64,000 bases of DNA from Nitratireductor sp. ZSWI3 (GCF_024655565.1 NZ_JANKOF010000012.1:1-64000); one strand, 5' to 3'. Counted from the stretch's first letter, positions 17,854 through 27,540 are shown. Translations and numbers: made by a program. Notes: generated from the sequence alone by a model not told the origin.

Positions 17854-18864
17854 ATGCCAATACGCCCCCGCCCCACAGAACCGCTCCGTGTTTCGATCCT
17901 GAGCCTTCCGGAAAGCGGGACGATGGCCGCTTTCGGCCTGCACGAAGTCCTCGCTGACACGGGGACAAACGACAAGGCGCTGTCCCGCCCGATTCACCCG
18001 ACACTGGTGGCGCACCGCAGCGGGACGTACCGGTCCAGCACCGGCTTGCAGGTCACACCCGACGGCGGCTTGAACGGGGCCTGTGCTGACGTCATCATTA
18101 TCTGCGATATCCACTTGAGCCAGGATGATATGCTCGAACGGCGGTGGCCAAGGGAAATCGCATGGGTACGCCGCCACGTCGAACATGGCTCGCTCATTTG
18201 CTCAACGTGTAGCGGGGCTGTGCTCTTGGCCGAAGCGGGCCTGTTGGATGGCGCAGAGGCGGCCTCCCACTGGACCATGGCCGACCTGTTCCGCGACCGC
18301 TATCCGACCATTAAGTTTCGGCCCGACCGAATCCTATGCGATAGTGGGCGCAACGGCCAGCTCATCACCACGGGCGGCGCGTCCTCCTGGCAGGACCTCG
18401 CGCTGTATTTGATCGGGCGTTTCTGCGGTCCGGAAGAAGCTGCCCGAGTAGCACGCCTGTTTCTGCTCGGCGACAGGGGCTACGGGCAGTTGCCTTTCGC
18501 ATCCATGGCACGGCCGCGCCAACATAGTGACGCCGTCATATCCAAGATCCAGGAATGGCTCGTCGATCACTATGACACCCCGGCACCAGTGACTGTTATG
18601 GTCGATCGCTCCGGCTTGTCGGAGCGTAGTTTCAAGCGTCGGTTCTCCGCGGCGACAGGATATACGCCGGTAGAGTACGTTCAGGCACTCAGGGTCGAGG
18701 AGGCCAAGCAGATGCTCGAGACCGATGATATGGGTATCGACGAAATCGCCGCAGCTGTGGGTTATGAAGACCCAACCTTCTTTCGCAGGCTGTTCAAACG
18801 CCGTGCCGGAGTGACCCCGGCTCAATACCGCCAGCGCAACCGTATTCGTGGGATACTTGCCTGA
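17854..18864 (+). CDS. AraC-family regulator with N-terminal DJ-1/GATase-like domain
   Basis: 336 residues from ATG at 17854. Residues ~10-190 are a DJ-1/PfpI-like domain (VSILSLPESGTMAAFGLHEVL; CSTCSGAVLLAEAGLLDG with the nucleophile-elbow Cys), and ~230-330 an AraC double HTH (MVDRSGLSERSFKRRFSAATGYTPVEYVQALRVEEAKQML, IDEIAAAVGYEDPTFFRRLFKRRAGVTPAQYR). Same architecture as FtrA/GlxA-type regulators. Flanked by the AHSA1 gene (divergent) and a GST gene downstream. Confidence 0.92.
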   Translation: MPIRPRPTEPLRVSILSLPESGTMAAFGLHEVLADTGTNDKALSRPIHPTLVAHRSGTYRSSTGLQVTPDGGLNGACADVIIICDIHLSQDDMLERRWPREIAWVRRHVEHGSLICSTCSGAVLLAEAGLLDGAEAASHWTMADLFRDRYPTIKFRPDRILCDSGRNGQLITTGGASSWQDLALYLIGRFCGPEEAARVARLFLLGDRGYGQLPFASMARPRQHSDAVISKIQEWLVDHYDTPAPVTVMVDRSGLSERSFKRRFSAATGYTPVEYVQALRVEEAKQMLETDDMGIDEIAAAVGYEDPTFFRRLFKRRAGVTPAQYRQRNRIRGILA

Positions 18865-18974
18865 TGGCCGTTTTGCCCCGAAAGTGATGAATCCGCCTCT
18901 GACTTGACCCTGCCGGATTTGCAACTGTTGTGACGTGAAGAACCACAACAATCAGCAAACAAGGGAAATAAGTC

Positions 18975-19577
18975 ATGGACTTTTACTACGCCCCGGCCAG
19001 CTGCTCCCAGGCCACATATATCCTGCTCAGAGAAGCAAAGTTGGATTTCCGCCCTCACAAGGTCGATATCTTCAGCCACGCGCTCGAGGATGGCGCCGAC
19101 TACACGCAGATCAACCCGAAAGGCTATGTACCGGCGCTGGTCCTCGACGACGGCATGTTGCTGACCGAAAACGCCGCGATCCTCGATTGGATCGCCAGTC
19201 AGTCGGCCGCGCTCCTTCCCGAAGGAAAGATGGGGCGGACCAGACATCTGCAGATGCTCGCGTTCATTTCGACGGAGATCCACAAGCCGTTCATCCCGCT
19301 GTTTTTTGTGGAAGACGAAGCCGAGCAAGCCCGCATACGCGAGACGGTAGTGCCACGGTTTGGCTGGATTAGCTCACAACTCGAAGGAGACTACCTTTTT
19401 GGTGAACGTTTCACGGGTGCTGATGCCTTTCTCTACGTCATGCTCCGCTGGGCCGCGATGGTTGGACTTGAAACCCAAGATAAATTCGAGGAATTTATAG
19501 AACAAGCCGAGCGTCGCGCCTCGGTGAAAGCTGCCCTCGAGGCCGAGGCATTGGAGCCGCTGCGCAGTGCCGCGTGA
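18975..19577 (+). CDS. Glutathione S-transferase (beta-like)
   Basis: 200 residues. N-terminal thioredoxin-like domain (MDFYYAPASCSQATYILLREA, with Cys10 in the bacterial beta-class position; NPKGYVPALVLDDGMLLTENAAILDWIA is the glutathione-binding cis-Pro and TEN/AI region) and an all-helical C-terminal domain with the FTGADAFLYVMLRW N-capping motif. It lies 110 bases after the AraC-type regulator on the same strand. Confidence 0.93.
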   Translation: MDFYYAPASCSQATYILLREAKLDFRPHKVDIFSHALEDGADYTQINPKGYVPALVLDDGMLLTENAAILDWIASQSAALLPEGKMGRTRHLQMLAFISTEIHKPFIPLFFVEDEAEQARIRETVVPRFGWISSQLEGDYLFGERFTGADAFLYVMLRWAAMVGLETQDKFEEFIEQAERRASVKAALEAEALEPLRSAA

Positions 19578-19757
19578 CCCTGTTCTTCTCAAACAAGTGT
19601 CATGCCGCTCTGTCGCGAACTCGCGGCCCGGCAACGGCCTGCGCCCTAGCGAGCGAAGGCGTTTCATTCTTCAACCTGTTTGGTGCGCTCTTGCCGGGGG
19701 GCGCATTGTTAGGCGATCGGGTGAGCGCGATGCCGCTATATGTGAAAGGCTCAGACG

Positions 19758-20399
19758 TTGGTGAACTCACACAACAAGCTGATCGGTGAGATCGCCAGCA
19801 AGATCCTCACTCCGCTCGGCTTTCGTCGGAAGGGCCGATCACGCACGTGGTTGTGGGATCATGGCTGGTGGGTCACGGTTGTGGCATTTCAACCAAGCGC
19901 CTGGGCCAGGGGCGCCGGGCTGGATGTCGCCGCACACTGGCTATGGACCGATCAGCCGAATCTAAGCTTCGATCACTTCCAGCATAGCGAAACGTTCGTC
20001 GAATACGTGTCAGACGCTCAATTCTTGCCTGAAGCGACACGGTTGGTCCGAACGGCTGCTGATGAGGCATTTCGACTGCAGCAGACGTTCCCAACCATTG
20101 AGGCTGCCGCCACCGTCCTTTCCGATGCGGAGCGCAAGCTGCCACAACACGCACGGGGCGGCTGGGGTGCATACGATGCTGCAATGGCGATGGGGCTATC
20201 GGGCCATACGAGCGGTGCAGCGCTCCTGTTCCAATCAGTGCGAGATGAGCGCGTGCTACCATCCGTCTCCAGGGTGGAGAAGCTTCTCTCTGACCCGGCC
20301 AGGTTTCGCCAGGCAGCAACAGAACTCATCTGCATGCATCGAAATGTAATCGGTCTAACGCCCGAGCCTACCAACTTACCCGATGAACAGGCGGATTGA
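19758..20399 (+). CDS. DUF4304-like hypothetical protein
   Basis: 213 residues from TTG at 19758 or GTG at 19761. The N-terminus (IASKILTPLGFRRKGRSRTWLWDHGWWVTVVAFQPS) matches the DUF4304 layout. The remaining residues are helical with no catalytic motif. It ends 3 bases before a GNAT gene, so the two are probably co-transcribed. Function unknown. Confidence 0.65.
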   Translation: MVNSHNKLIGEIASKILTPLGFRRKGRSRTWLWDHGWWVTVVAFQPSAWARGAGLDVAAHWLWTDQPNLSFDHFQHSETFVEYVSDAQFLPEATRLVRTAADEAFRLQQTFPTIEAAATVLSDAERKLPQHARGGWGAYDAAMAMGLSGHTSGAALLFQSVRDERVLPSVSRVEKLLSDPARFRQAATELICMHRNVIGLTPEPTNLPDEQAD

Positions 20400-20402
20400 G
20401 CC

Positions 20403-20909
20403 ATGTCAGCCATAGTCCTCTTCAAAACGAAGCGCTTCCTCGTGCGCGAGTTCACTGAACAAGACCGCGAAGCATTCGTCGCGTGCCATCTGGATCCTCA
20501 GTTCGCGCAATTCCACCTGGAACACGAGCGCGGAAGAGAACACGCCACGTCGGTTTTCAGTCACATTCTCGCATGGCGCTCAGAGGAGCCGCGGGAGAAT
20601 TTCCAACTCGTGATCGCCCTGCGTCACGACGCCCACGCATATGTGGGTAATGTCGGCTTGCGAATGCGCGGTTTGCCAACGGGCGCCGGCGAACTCGGTA
20701 TTGAGCTCGTTCCGAAATTTTGGCGTGTTGGCGCTGCAACCGAGATCATGCGCGCGTTTTTGCCTTGGGCGCGCGATAAGCACGGGATCGTGAACTTCGT
20801 CGCCGAAACGGCCCCCGGCAATATTGGCGCGGAGCGTCTCGCCGCATCCGCCGGCTTGCGTATCGTATCGCATTCGACAAAACGGTACTGGAGATCTGAT
20901 GTAACATGA
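20403..20909 (+). CDS. GNAT acetyltransferase, RimJ/RimL type
   Basis: 168 residues. Starts with the RimJ/RimL-type FKTKRFLVREFTEQDREAF, continues with YVGNVGLRMRG, GELGIELVPKFWRVGAATEIMRAFLPWA (acetyl-CoA region) and GNIGAERLAASAGLRI. Start ATG at 20403, 3 bases after the previous stop. Substrate unknown. Confidence 0.9.
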   Translation: MSAIVLFKTKRFLVREFTEQDREAFVACHLDPQFAQFHLEHERGREHATSVFSHILAWRSEEPRENFQLVIALRHDAHAYVGNVGLRMRGLPTGAGELGIELVPKFWRVGAATEIMRAFLPWARDKHGIVNFVAETAPGNIGAERLAASAGLRIVSHSTKRYWRSDVT

Positions 20910-21277
20910 GCCGGCTTAACTGCGGCGATGCCGCAGCAAAGCCAATGACGGGCTAAGAATAATGCCTAAAGTCACGCATCGATCACTGGGCTATCGTATC
21001 GGAGCTCATCCCATTCCACGAGCCTCGTCTACTCACGCGCGGGCTTGATCCCAGTGGTCGGACCCTGCAAACCACGCGAGACAGCTTTCCAGGTTGTTCA
21101 TATTCTCATCGCCGCACAGCGGGCACATACATTGGCTTTCGATCAATTTGTGAACTTCCCTCCTCATCGGAATTGCCGTTCAGGTTTTTACCCTTATGGG
21201 TGCGGTCCCTTTTGCCGTTGCCGAGCTCATATTCCCTCTTGAGGCCTGTGCTTTTTATCGTCAGCGTTCGCGGTCAA
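20910..21277. other. Gap without recognisable gene
   Basis: About 370 bases between convergent genes. Short frames only, with no family features and no tRNA-like cloverleaf. No clear terminator with a T run. Confidence 0.35.
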
Positions 21278-21946
21278 TCAGCTTTTCTCGATCCCATCGA
21301 GTATCAGGGAAAGACCATACTCAAAGGCGCGATCGAAATCCCATGATGACGAAGCTGGAAGCGCTTCACGGACCAGCTCTACCAGACTTGCCGAGAGGTT
21401 CTGTTTCCGAATAGCTTCAGCCGGATCCAGATGCGAGAACGGACCGCGAGTCTGATAAGATACCTGGGCGAGGGTGAAACTCACCAACGTGAAATATGCA
21501 CGCATCGCATCCGTCGGATTCAGGCCGACCTTGGAAAGCGCATCAAGCGTCACTTCCATTGGGCCGAACACGGCGCTGGGCGCAATGCCTTCGATCTCCA
21601 TCAGGCGGGCGGTGCCCGGATGTCGGATGCAAACCTCGCGCAGCGCTCTGAAGCAGCCTTCTATTTGCAACCGCCAATTCGTTTCGCCATGATCGAATTT
21701 TGCGCTGGCGAGAATGCGGTCCGCTGCTGAAACCAGTAGGTCCCGTTTGCTGGCCACGTGATTGTATAGGGCCATTGGAGTAACGCCCAGTTCGCTGGCA
21801 AGAGCGCGGAGTGAGAATGCGTCGGCACCGTCACGATCGACCATAGCAATGGTGGCTTCGATCACACGCTGCCTGTTCAACGAACGGGTTCTGCGCTCAG
21901 CTGATTGTGTGGAGGTCTTACCCGGCTCAGATCGAGATCGCGTCAT
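21278..21946 (-). CDS. TetR family transcriptional regulator
   Basis: 222 residues from ATG at 21946. HTH at about residues 20-70 (RQRVIEATIAMVDRDGADAFSLRALASELGVTPMALYNHVASKRDLLVSAADRIL) and a TetR_C tetracycline-repressor-like C-terminal domain with the YFTLVSFTLAQVSYQ helix. It follows the small membrane protein after 14 bases, so the two form an operon, and the regulator probably represses its own operon. Confidence 0.92.
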   Translation of the reverse strand: MTRSRSEPGKTSTQSAERRTRSLNRQRVIEATIAMVDRDGADAFSLRALASELGVTPMALYNHVASKRDLLVSAADRILASAKFDHGETNWRLQIEGCFRALREVCIRHPGTARLMEIEGIAPSAVFGPMEVTLDALSKVGLNPTDAMRAYFTLVSFTLAQVSYQTRGPFSHLDPAEAIRKQNLSASLVELVREALPASSSWDFDRAFEYGLSLILDGIEKS

Positions 21947-21960
21947 AGCGTCTGATCGAT

Positions 21961-22446
21961 TCAAAACGATAGCGCTGTTGCGGCTGCGATGAAACTGAGC
22001 ATGGCAAAACACGCGCGTGCTACATGCGAATACTCCCAGATGTCCCTCAATCTCGTCCAGTCGGCCGCATCAGCGGCTCCGAAGGTCGAGAAGAACACGC
22101 CTCCCAAGCCGGACAGGTTCATGTCCTTTAGCCAAAAGCCGTTTACCGGATGGGTGAACAGCCAGTAGGTCAGATGCGACATCGACAGCAGCGCCAGTGA
22201 CACGGCCACCCACCAAAACCGTGCACCCACAAACGGCAGGAGAAAGAGGAGAACTGCAAGCGCGAGGATACCGCCAATCTCGCTGAACCCTCCGTAAGTG
22301 AAACCCGGATAGTAAATCTCCTGGACCGAAAGGTAGGTTTCCTTCGAAAGCCGCATCTTACCCGGCAGTTCGAGAGCATGAGCGAGGGATAGAGCCATCG
22401 CGACGGCGACCAGAAGGAGCGCGAAGATGTGAAATGCCTTAACCAT
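21961..22446 (-). CDS. DUF1772-like four-helix membrane protein
   Basis: 161 residues with four predicted membrane segments (about 4-24, 58-77, 80-100, 138-158). The C-terminal WTRLRDIWEYSHVARACFAML resembles the conserved TRDRWEYSH end of DUF1772/anthrone-oxygenase-like proteins. First gene of an operon with a TetR regulator. Function unknown; a role in transport or oxidation of an aromatic compound is only a family hint. Confidence 0.75.
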   Translation of the reverse strand: MVKAFHIFALLLVAVAMALSLAHALELPGKMRLSKETYLSVQEIYYPGFTYGGFSEIGGILALAVLLFLLPFVGARFWWVAVSLALLSMSHLTYWLFTHPVNGFWLKDMNLSGLGGVFFSTFGAADAADWTRLRDIWEYSHVARACFAMLSFIAAATALSF

Positions 22447-22462
22447 GTCCAGTCCTCATTGC

Positions 22463-22483
22463 TATATGTACGATGTATATATA
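22463..22483. promoter_or_regulatory. Inverted repeat, candidate TetR operator
   Basis: TATATGTAC-GAT-GTATATATA is an inverted repeat (8 of 9 positions) located 17-37 bases before the start of the membrane protein gene that leads the TetR operon. Size and place fit a TetR autorepression site that also covers the promoter. Confidence 0.45.
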
Positions 22484-22807
22484 TGGGCGTGGAAACACCA
22501 AACAACCTTTGTAAATGAAGAGCAGAGGGAATGATCACGGATACTACAGCCCGAAGATACATATTGTCATGCATACGGTGATTAACCGCCGCTTTCGCAG
22601 CCAGAAGCCTGCTGATTGGTCCTGGGGCTTGGAGTGACAAATCATAAAGGCAGCCGCGAATGTAAACGAACCGAGCGCGTTCGTATGGCTGCCTACACCC
22701 ATTTTAGTTCTGAATTGGGAAGGCGATTTCGTATCCCGCCAGCAGTGCTGGGAAAACGCTCCCGGCCCCTGGTCATAACTTGTTTAGAGGGGGCGGACGT
22801 TTAACTG
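22484..22807. other. Gap without recognisable gene
   Basis: About 320 bases between the TetR operon promoter and the end of the MocR gene. No open frame with family features and no RNA gene. Confidence 0.35.
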
Positions 22808-24328
22808 TTAGAAATCCGAACCGAGATGGATTGGTGATTTTCCGGTACTCGACAAAATAGCCCGGATGGACTTCTGCAGCAGTCCGAGACTCGCTCCCAT
22901 CTGGGAGTCGCTCATCAGCGCGTACCCCAAAATCAGACCACTCATCCCGGCCCCGTGCCGGTAGTGGACGGAAAGCGGTGTGACATTCAATCCCACTCTC
23001 TCGCAGGCCGCAGTAACAACAATATCCTCAATCACCGGACGAAACTTCCAGACTGTCTGCAAACCGGAGCCGGAATCGAGCGGTTCCAGCCATTCCTCCA
23101 GCATGGGTCCTGCCAGCTTCATAAACTGAGATCGCCGCCCGTCATAGATGCGTTTCATTCGCCTGAGATGCTTGGCGAAGTGCCCCTCCGTAATGAAATC
23201 AGCGAGAGCCGCCTGCAGGAATAGAGGCGGCGTATTACCCAACAGGAAGCCGGCCTTTGCCAAATCAGCGCCAACCTCACCGGGAAAGACGATGAATCCG
23301 ATACGCAGCGAGGGGAACAGTGTTTTGGAAAAGGTTCCTACATAGATTGTGCGCCCGTTCCGGTCAGCGCCTTGCATCGCAGGAATGGGCTGCGAGCAGA
23401 AACGGTACTCACTGTCGAAATCGTCCTCAATGACCCAGGCGCCAACCTCCTGCGCATAGTCCAGCAATTGCAGGCGTTGTTCCATGCGCATGGTTGCACC
23501 CATCGGGAACTGGCAGGACGGGGTGACGTAGATCAGCCGCGGGCTTGCCTCACCCACCTGCGGTATCCGCCAGCCATGCTCATCGACATGGAGCGGCTCA
23601 AGCTTGGCCCTCGCGGCAAGGATTGCTCCCTGGACGCCAGTGTAACCTGGCTCCTCCATCAGCACAGTATCACCGGGATTTGTCAGCAGAATGGCAAGCA
23701 GGTTCATGGCACTTTGCGCTCCGCTGGTGATCATCACCTGCTGCGCGGAGCATTTCACGCCGCGCGATGTCTCGACATAAGATGCGATTGCCTCGCGCAG
23801 CGGAGCATGTCCGCTGTAGCTGTAATATCCGAACAGGTCGCGCTTGCCAGGTTTCAGGTGCCGGGTGACCAATCGTCGCCAGATCGAGAACGGGAACTCA
23901 CCGATGTCAGGCATGCCCGGCTGAAACCGGTGATGCTCGGCTTCGCCCGATCGATGATCAAGCTCGATGAGCTGGCGGCCGCGATGGGAGACGAATCCGG
24001 CCATGTCGGGAAGTCCGGCCACCTTGTCCTTTTGGCGTAGCGTCGGCAAGTTGGCGACGCGTGCCAGTTTGCCATGGGCGGTTTCGATATAGCCTTCGGT
24101 CTCGAGCTGCTCGTAGACCTGGACCACGGTGTTGCGCGCAATGCCGAAATCGGCAGCCAGCGCCCGCGTCGAAGGCAGGCGCATGCCAGCCTGTAACGCG
24201 TTGTTCGAAATCAGGTCCCTGAGCTGCCGGTAGAGCTGCAGATATTTCGGGGCGTCGCCCGCATCTTCCAGCACGATGGTCGCCAGAACCGCTTCATAGT
24301 CATTCTGACTGGTTCCTGATTTTTTCAA
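22808..24328 (-). CDS. MocR-type regulator (GntR HTH fused to aminotransferase fold)
   Basis: 506 residues. Residues ~25-95 are a GntR winged helix (PKYLQLYRQLRDLISNNALQAGMRLPSTRALAADFGIARNTVVQVYEQLETEGYIET). The rest is a class I aminotransferase fold with the PLP lysine in GTFSKTLFPSLRIGF (about residue 335). MocR proteins bind PLP, and often an amine, to regulate a neighbouring operon. The frame opens with TTG at 24328; a GTG at 24274 just before the GntR domain is an alternative and would leave the proposed operator outside the coding region. Divergent from the ABC transporter operon. Confidence 0.92.
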   Translation of the reverse strand: MKKSGTSQNDYEAVLATIVLEDAGDAPKYLQLYRQLRDLISNNALQAGMRLPSTRALAADFGIARNTVVQVYEQLETEGYIETAHGKLARVANLPTLRQKDKVAGLPDMAGFVSHRGRQLIELDHRSGEAEHHRFQPGMPDIGEFPFSIWRRLVTRHLKPGKRDLFGYYSYSGHAPLREAIASYVETSRGVKCSAQQVMITSGAQSAMNLLAILLTNPGDTVLMEEPGYTGVQGAILAARAKLEPLHVDEHGWRIPQVGEASPRLIYVTPSCQFPMGATMRMEQRLQLLDYAQEVGAWVIEDDFDSEYRFCSQPIPAMQGADRNGRTIYVGTFSKTLFPSLRIGFIVFPGEVGADLAKAGFLLGNTPPLFLQAALADFITEGHFAKHLRRMKRIYDGRRSQFMKLAGPMLEEWLEPLDSGSGLQTVWKFRPVIEDIVVTAACERVGLNVTPLSVHYRHGAGMSGLILGYALMSDSQMGASLGLLQKSIRAILSSTGKSPIHLGSDF

Positions 24329-24341
24329 TATAGTGGTCCTT
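24308..24341. promoter_or_regulatory. Candidate MocR operator (bipartite direct repeat)
   Basis: ACTGGTTC at 24308 and TGGTCCTT at 24334, 26 bases apart start to start, between mocR and the divergent transporter operon. The same pair with the same spacing recurs at 28922-28955. The two halves read as an imperfect direct repeat (ACTGGTTCCT / AGTGGTCCTT), the usual form of MocR sites. It overlaps the TTG start of mocR. Confidence 0.6.
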
Positions 24342-24470
24342 AATATGAAACCAGATCGAAATTAGCGTTCTCGCCTGGATATGCAATGCCGCAAGGGAGA
24401 GCGGGCTTGGCATGAGGGCAAATGGGCAGTCATCTCGGCGGGCAGAGAGTGGGGGGCTTGCGCGGACAAT

Positions 24471-24486
24471 GGCGGGCCGGCCCGCC
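24471..24486. repeat. Perfect 16-base GC palindrome in transporter leader
   Basis: GGCGGGCC/GGCCCGCC is a perfect palindrome 60 bases before the first permease start. In RNA it could form a strong hairpin in the 5' leader, with no following T run. Role unknown; it may be chance in GC-rich DNA. Confidence 0.4.
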
Positions 24487-24545
24487 GCTAGGGTGCGGGG
24501 GCGTGCGCAACCTCCTGTCGCAGCCGGTGCTGCGGGAGCCGTCTG

Positions 24546-25448
24546 ATGCGCGCGTTGGGAGGGCACCAGGCCTGTTTCCCCTATCTGTTGCTGATGCCGG
24601 CACTGGTGGTGACGCTGGCGATCGTCGGCTGGCCTCTGGTCGAAACGGTTCGTCTGTCGTTCACCGACGCAGCGCTGAAACCGACGGAAAATTATGTCGG
24701 CTTCGCCAACTACGCGAAGATCTTCAACGGCAGTTTCCCCTCCGTCATTGCCCGCACATTCGTCTGGATGACCACTTCGGTGGGGCTGAAGATCGCGATC
24801 GGCACGGCTGCGGCCACCCTGCTCAACGCCTCGGTTCCCGGTCGCAACGTGATCCGCGTTCTGGTCATGCCGCCATGGATCGTGCCGATCGCGATCGGCG
24901 TCTTCATGTGGAGCTGGCTCTACAATGGGCAGTTCGGCATGATTTCCGGCCTGGGACAGCGGTTCGGACTGTTGTCGGGGCCCTTCGAGTTCCTTGCCTT
25001 CAAGGATGCGGCGTTTCTCGCCACCATCGTCACCGATGTGTGGATCGGCACGCCGATGGTCGCGCTCTATCTGCTGGCGGCCATGCAATCCATCCCTGCC
25101 GACCTGCATGAGGCGGCCTGGTGTGACGGGGCGGGCCGCTTCTATCGGTTCCGGCGTGTCACACTACCCCTGATCATGCCGTCGATCGCCACGATGACGC
25201 TGCTTTCGGCGATCTGGACCTTCAACTCCTTCGACATCATCTGGATCCTGACGGAGGGTGGTCCGCGCGACGCCACCACCACCATGATCATCGACACGTT
25301 CAAGACGGCCATCAGCCGCAACCGATATGGCGAGGGTGCGGCGCGCGCGGTGATGATCGTGATCTTCCTGTCGCTCTTTTCAGGCGTCTATTTCTATCTG
25401 CTGGCGCGTCTGGCCAGAAGGGCGATCCGCGCGGGAGGCGAGCGATGA
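24546..25448 (+). CDS. Sugar-type ABC transporter permease (MalF/UgpA-like)
   Basis: 300 residues, six membrane segments. BPD_transp_1 domain with the EAA loop at IPADLHEAAWCDGAGRFYRFRRVTLPLIMPS (about residues 185-215) that contacts the ATPase. First of four transporter genes; its stop overlaps the next start (ATGA). Importer of the carbohydrate-uptake family 1; the substrate is not readable. Regulated probably by the divergent MocR. Confidence 0.93.
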   Translation: MRALGGHQACFPYLLLMPALVVTLAIVGWPLVETVRLSFTDAALKPTENYVGFANYAKIFNGSFPSVIARTFVWMTTSVGLKIAIGTAAATLLNASVPGRNVIRVLVMPPWIVPIAIGVFMWSWLYNGQFGMISGLGQRFGLLSGPFEFLAFKDAAFLATIVTDVWIGTPMVALYLLAAMQSIPADLHEAAWCDGAGRFYRFRRVTLPLIMPSIATMTLLSAIWTFNSFDIIWILTEGGPRDATTTMIIDTFKTAISRNRYGEGAARAVMIVIFLSLFSGVYFYLLARLARRAIRAGGER

Positions 25449-26287
25449 TCCATCGCTTCCGCTGGTACGAATACGGGTTGATCTATCTGGCCCACCTGCT
25501 GCTCCTGATCTTCATCCTGGCACCGTTCCTGGAGGCGCTGCTCGTCTCGCTGCGGCCGCTCAATGCGATCTTCTCGATCCCCTATCGCTTCGTCACGCCG
25601 GACATGGGCTTCGACGCCTATGTAACGATGTGGAAGAACGTGCCGCTTCTGTGGCGCTACATCCTGAACAGCCTTTTCATCGCCACCTCGGTCACGGTGC
25701 TGGCACTGGCGGCCATCATCCCTGCCGCCTGGGCTTTCGCGCGGTTCGAATTCCGCGGCCGCGATGCCTTTCTCGGTGCTTTCCTGGCCGTCAACATGGT
25801 CGGCGGCGCCGTTCTCATCATTCCGCTGTTCAAGCTGATGGTGACGCTCCGCATCCTGAACACCTACATGGCGATGATCGTTCCAGGCGCGGCCTTCACC
25901 ATTCCTACCGGGATCTGGCTGCTGCGGTCCTATCTCATGCGGATCCCACGCGAGCTGGAGGAGGCTGCCTGGGTCGATGGCGCCAGCCGTCTCTACATTC
26001 TGCGCCGGGTGATCGTGCCGATCGCCATGCCGGGGATTGTCGTGGCGGCGATCGCCACCTTCATCACCGCCTATGCACAACAGTTCCTATTCGCGCTGAC
26101 CTTCAATTCGGTCAACGAGCTGAGCCCGCTGCCAGTCGGTATCTACCAGTTCTTCGGCCGCCAGAGAGTGATCTGGAACGAGCTGATGGCGGCAAGCCTG
26201 GTCGGCATCCTGCCGGTGCTCGTCATCTACGTCGTTCTTCAGCGCTACATCGTCGCCGGCCTCACCGCAGGTGCCGTGAAGGAATGA
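25445..26287 (+). CDS. Sugar-type ABC transporter permease (MalG/UgpE-like)
   Basis: 280 residues, six membrane segments, EAA loop at IPRELEEAAWVDGASRLYILRRVIVPIAMPG (about 178-207) and the typical end AGLTAGAVKE of MalG-like permeases. The start overlaps the previous permease by 4 bases. Confidence 0.93.
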   Translation: MIHRFRWYEYGLIYLAHLLLLIFILAPFLEALLVSLRPLNAIFSIPYRFVTPDMGFDAYVTMWKNVPLLWRYILNSLFIATSVTVLALAAIIPAAWAFARFEFRGRDAFLGAFLAVNMVGGAVLIIPLFKLMVTLRILNTYMAMIVPGAAFTIPTGIWLLRSYLMRIPRELEEAAWVDGASRLYILRRVIVPIAMPGIVVAAIATFITAYAQQFLFALTFNSVNELSPLPVGIYQFFGRQRVIWNELMAASLVGILPVLVIYVVLQRYIVAGLTAGAVKE

Positions 26288-26316
26288 ATTTCAGACAGAA
26301 ACAAAGGGAGGAAACC

Positions 26317-27540
26317 GTGAAGTATTTGACGACAATGACCGTGCTGATGGCGCTGGGGGTAGCATTCTCCTTCGTCCAGACCACAACAACGCGGGCCGAG
26401 ACCGCGACACTGCACATGATCGTCTGCGGCGATTACGAATGGGGCGGCGAAGCGGCCGAACGACACATCGGCAAGTGGGAGGCGGCGAACCCCTCCTACT
26501 CGGTGGAACTCGAATATGTGCCCTGGGGCCAGTGCCAGGAAAAGAGCAAGACGCTTGCCGCGGCAGGCAAGCCGCCCGCACTCGCCTATATGGGATCGCG
26601 GACGCTGAAGCAGCTTGCGCAAAACGACCTGATCGTGCCGATCGCTATGAGCGACGAGGAAAAGGCGAGCTATGCTGCTCCGATCCTCGCCACGGTCACC
26701 GCCAACGGCCAGGTCTGGGGAGCGCCGCGCGCGTTCTCGACCAAGGCGCTCTTCTGGAACAAGGATCTGTTCGCCGCGGCCGGGCTGGATCCTGAAACGC
26801 CGCCCAAGACCTGGGACGAGATGTATACTTTCGCCAGCACGGTGAAGGAGAAGACCGACGCGGACGGTTTCGGCCTGTCGGCCGCTTCCTTCAACAACAC
26901 CATGCATCAGTTCATGAACTACGTGTATACGAATGGCGGCGAGGTGATCGACGCCGACGGCGAGATCGTCTTCAACTCGCCGAACAATGTCGAAGCCCTG
27001 ACGTTCTACGGCAAGATGGCCGAAGTCTCCGAACCCGGTCCGATCGCCTATGACCGCGACAAGCTGCATCCCCTGTTCAACGAGGCCAAGATCGCGATGA
27101 TGATCACCGGCCCCTGGGCGCGCGCCGAGATCACCGACGTCAACTGGGATGTCGCGCCGATTCCGGTCGGCCCAAGGGGGCGGCCGAGCACGCTGCTGAT
27201 CACGGACTCTCTTGCCGTTTTCAAGGGCAGCGGCATGGAGGATGCTGCCGGCGATCTCGCCAGGTTCCTCACCAGCCCGGACAACCAGTTCGAGTTCGAG
27301 AAGTCGGCCGGCCTGACGCCTTTGCGCAACGTTGCCGGAGTTGCCGACCTGCGCAAGGAGGATCCCTCCTGGGGGGCTTTCCTGGATGCGGTCGAGACCG
27401 GCGGTCCGGAGCCCTTCGTCACCGATTATGTGGCGCTCGAGGATGCGATCATCGAGGCCGTGCAGGGCGTGTTGCTGGGCGAGGTGAAGCCCGCCGACGC
27501 CATTGCCGAAGCGGCCCGGCGCCTCGAAGAGGTGAAATAG
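26317..27540 (+). CDS. Extracellular sugar-binding protein of ABC transporter
   Basis: 407 residues from GTG at 26317, chosen because AGGGAGGAAACC stands just before it; an ATG at 26284 overlapping the permease stop is weaker. Sec signal peptide (MKYLTTMTVLMALGVAFSFVQ then TRA cut). SBP_bac_1 fold: FSTKALFWNKDLFAAAGLDPETPPKTWDEMYTFA, AKIAMMITGPWARAEI, PIPVGPRGRPSTLLITDSLAVFKGS. Two cysteines flank the first lobe (Cys30s and WGQC). Periplasmic ligand capture for the two upstream permeases. Confidence 0.92.
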   Translation: MKYLTTMTVLMALGVAFSFVQTTTTRAETATLHMIVCGDYEWGGEAAERHIGKWEAANPSYSVELEYVPWGQCQEKSKTLAAAGKPPALAYMGSRTLKQLAQNDLIVPIAMSDEEKASYAAPILATVTANGQVWGAPRAFSTKALFWNKDLFAAAGLDPETPPKTWDEMYTFASTVKEKTDADGFGLSAASFNNTMHQFMNYVYTNGGEVIDADGEIVFNSPNNVEALTFYGKMAEVSEPGPIAYDRDKLHPLFNEAKIAMMITGPWARAEITDVNWDVAPIPVGPRGRPSTLLITDSLAVFKGSGMEDAAGDLARFLTSPDNQFEFEKSAGLTPLRNVAGVADLRKEDPSWGAFLDAVETGGPEPFVTDYVALEDAIIEAVQGVLLGEVKPADAIAEAARRLEEVK

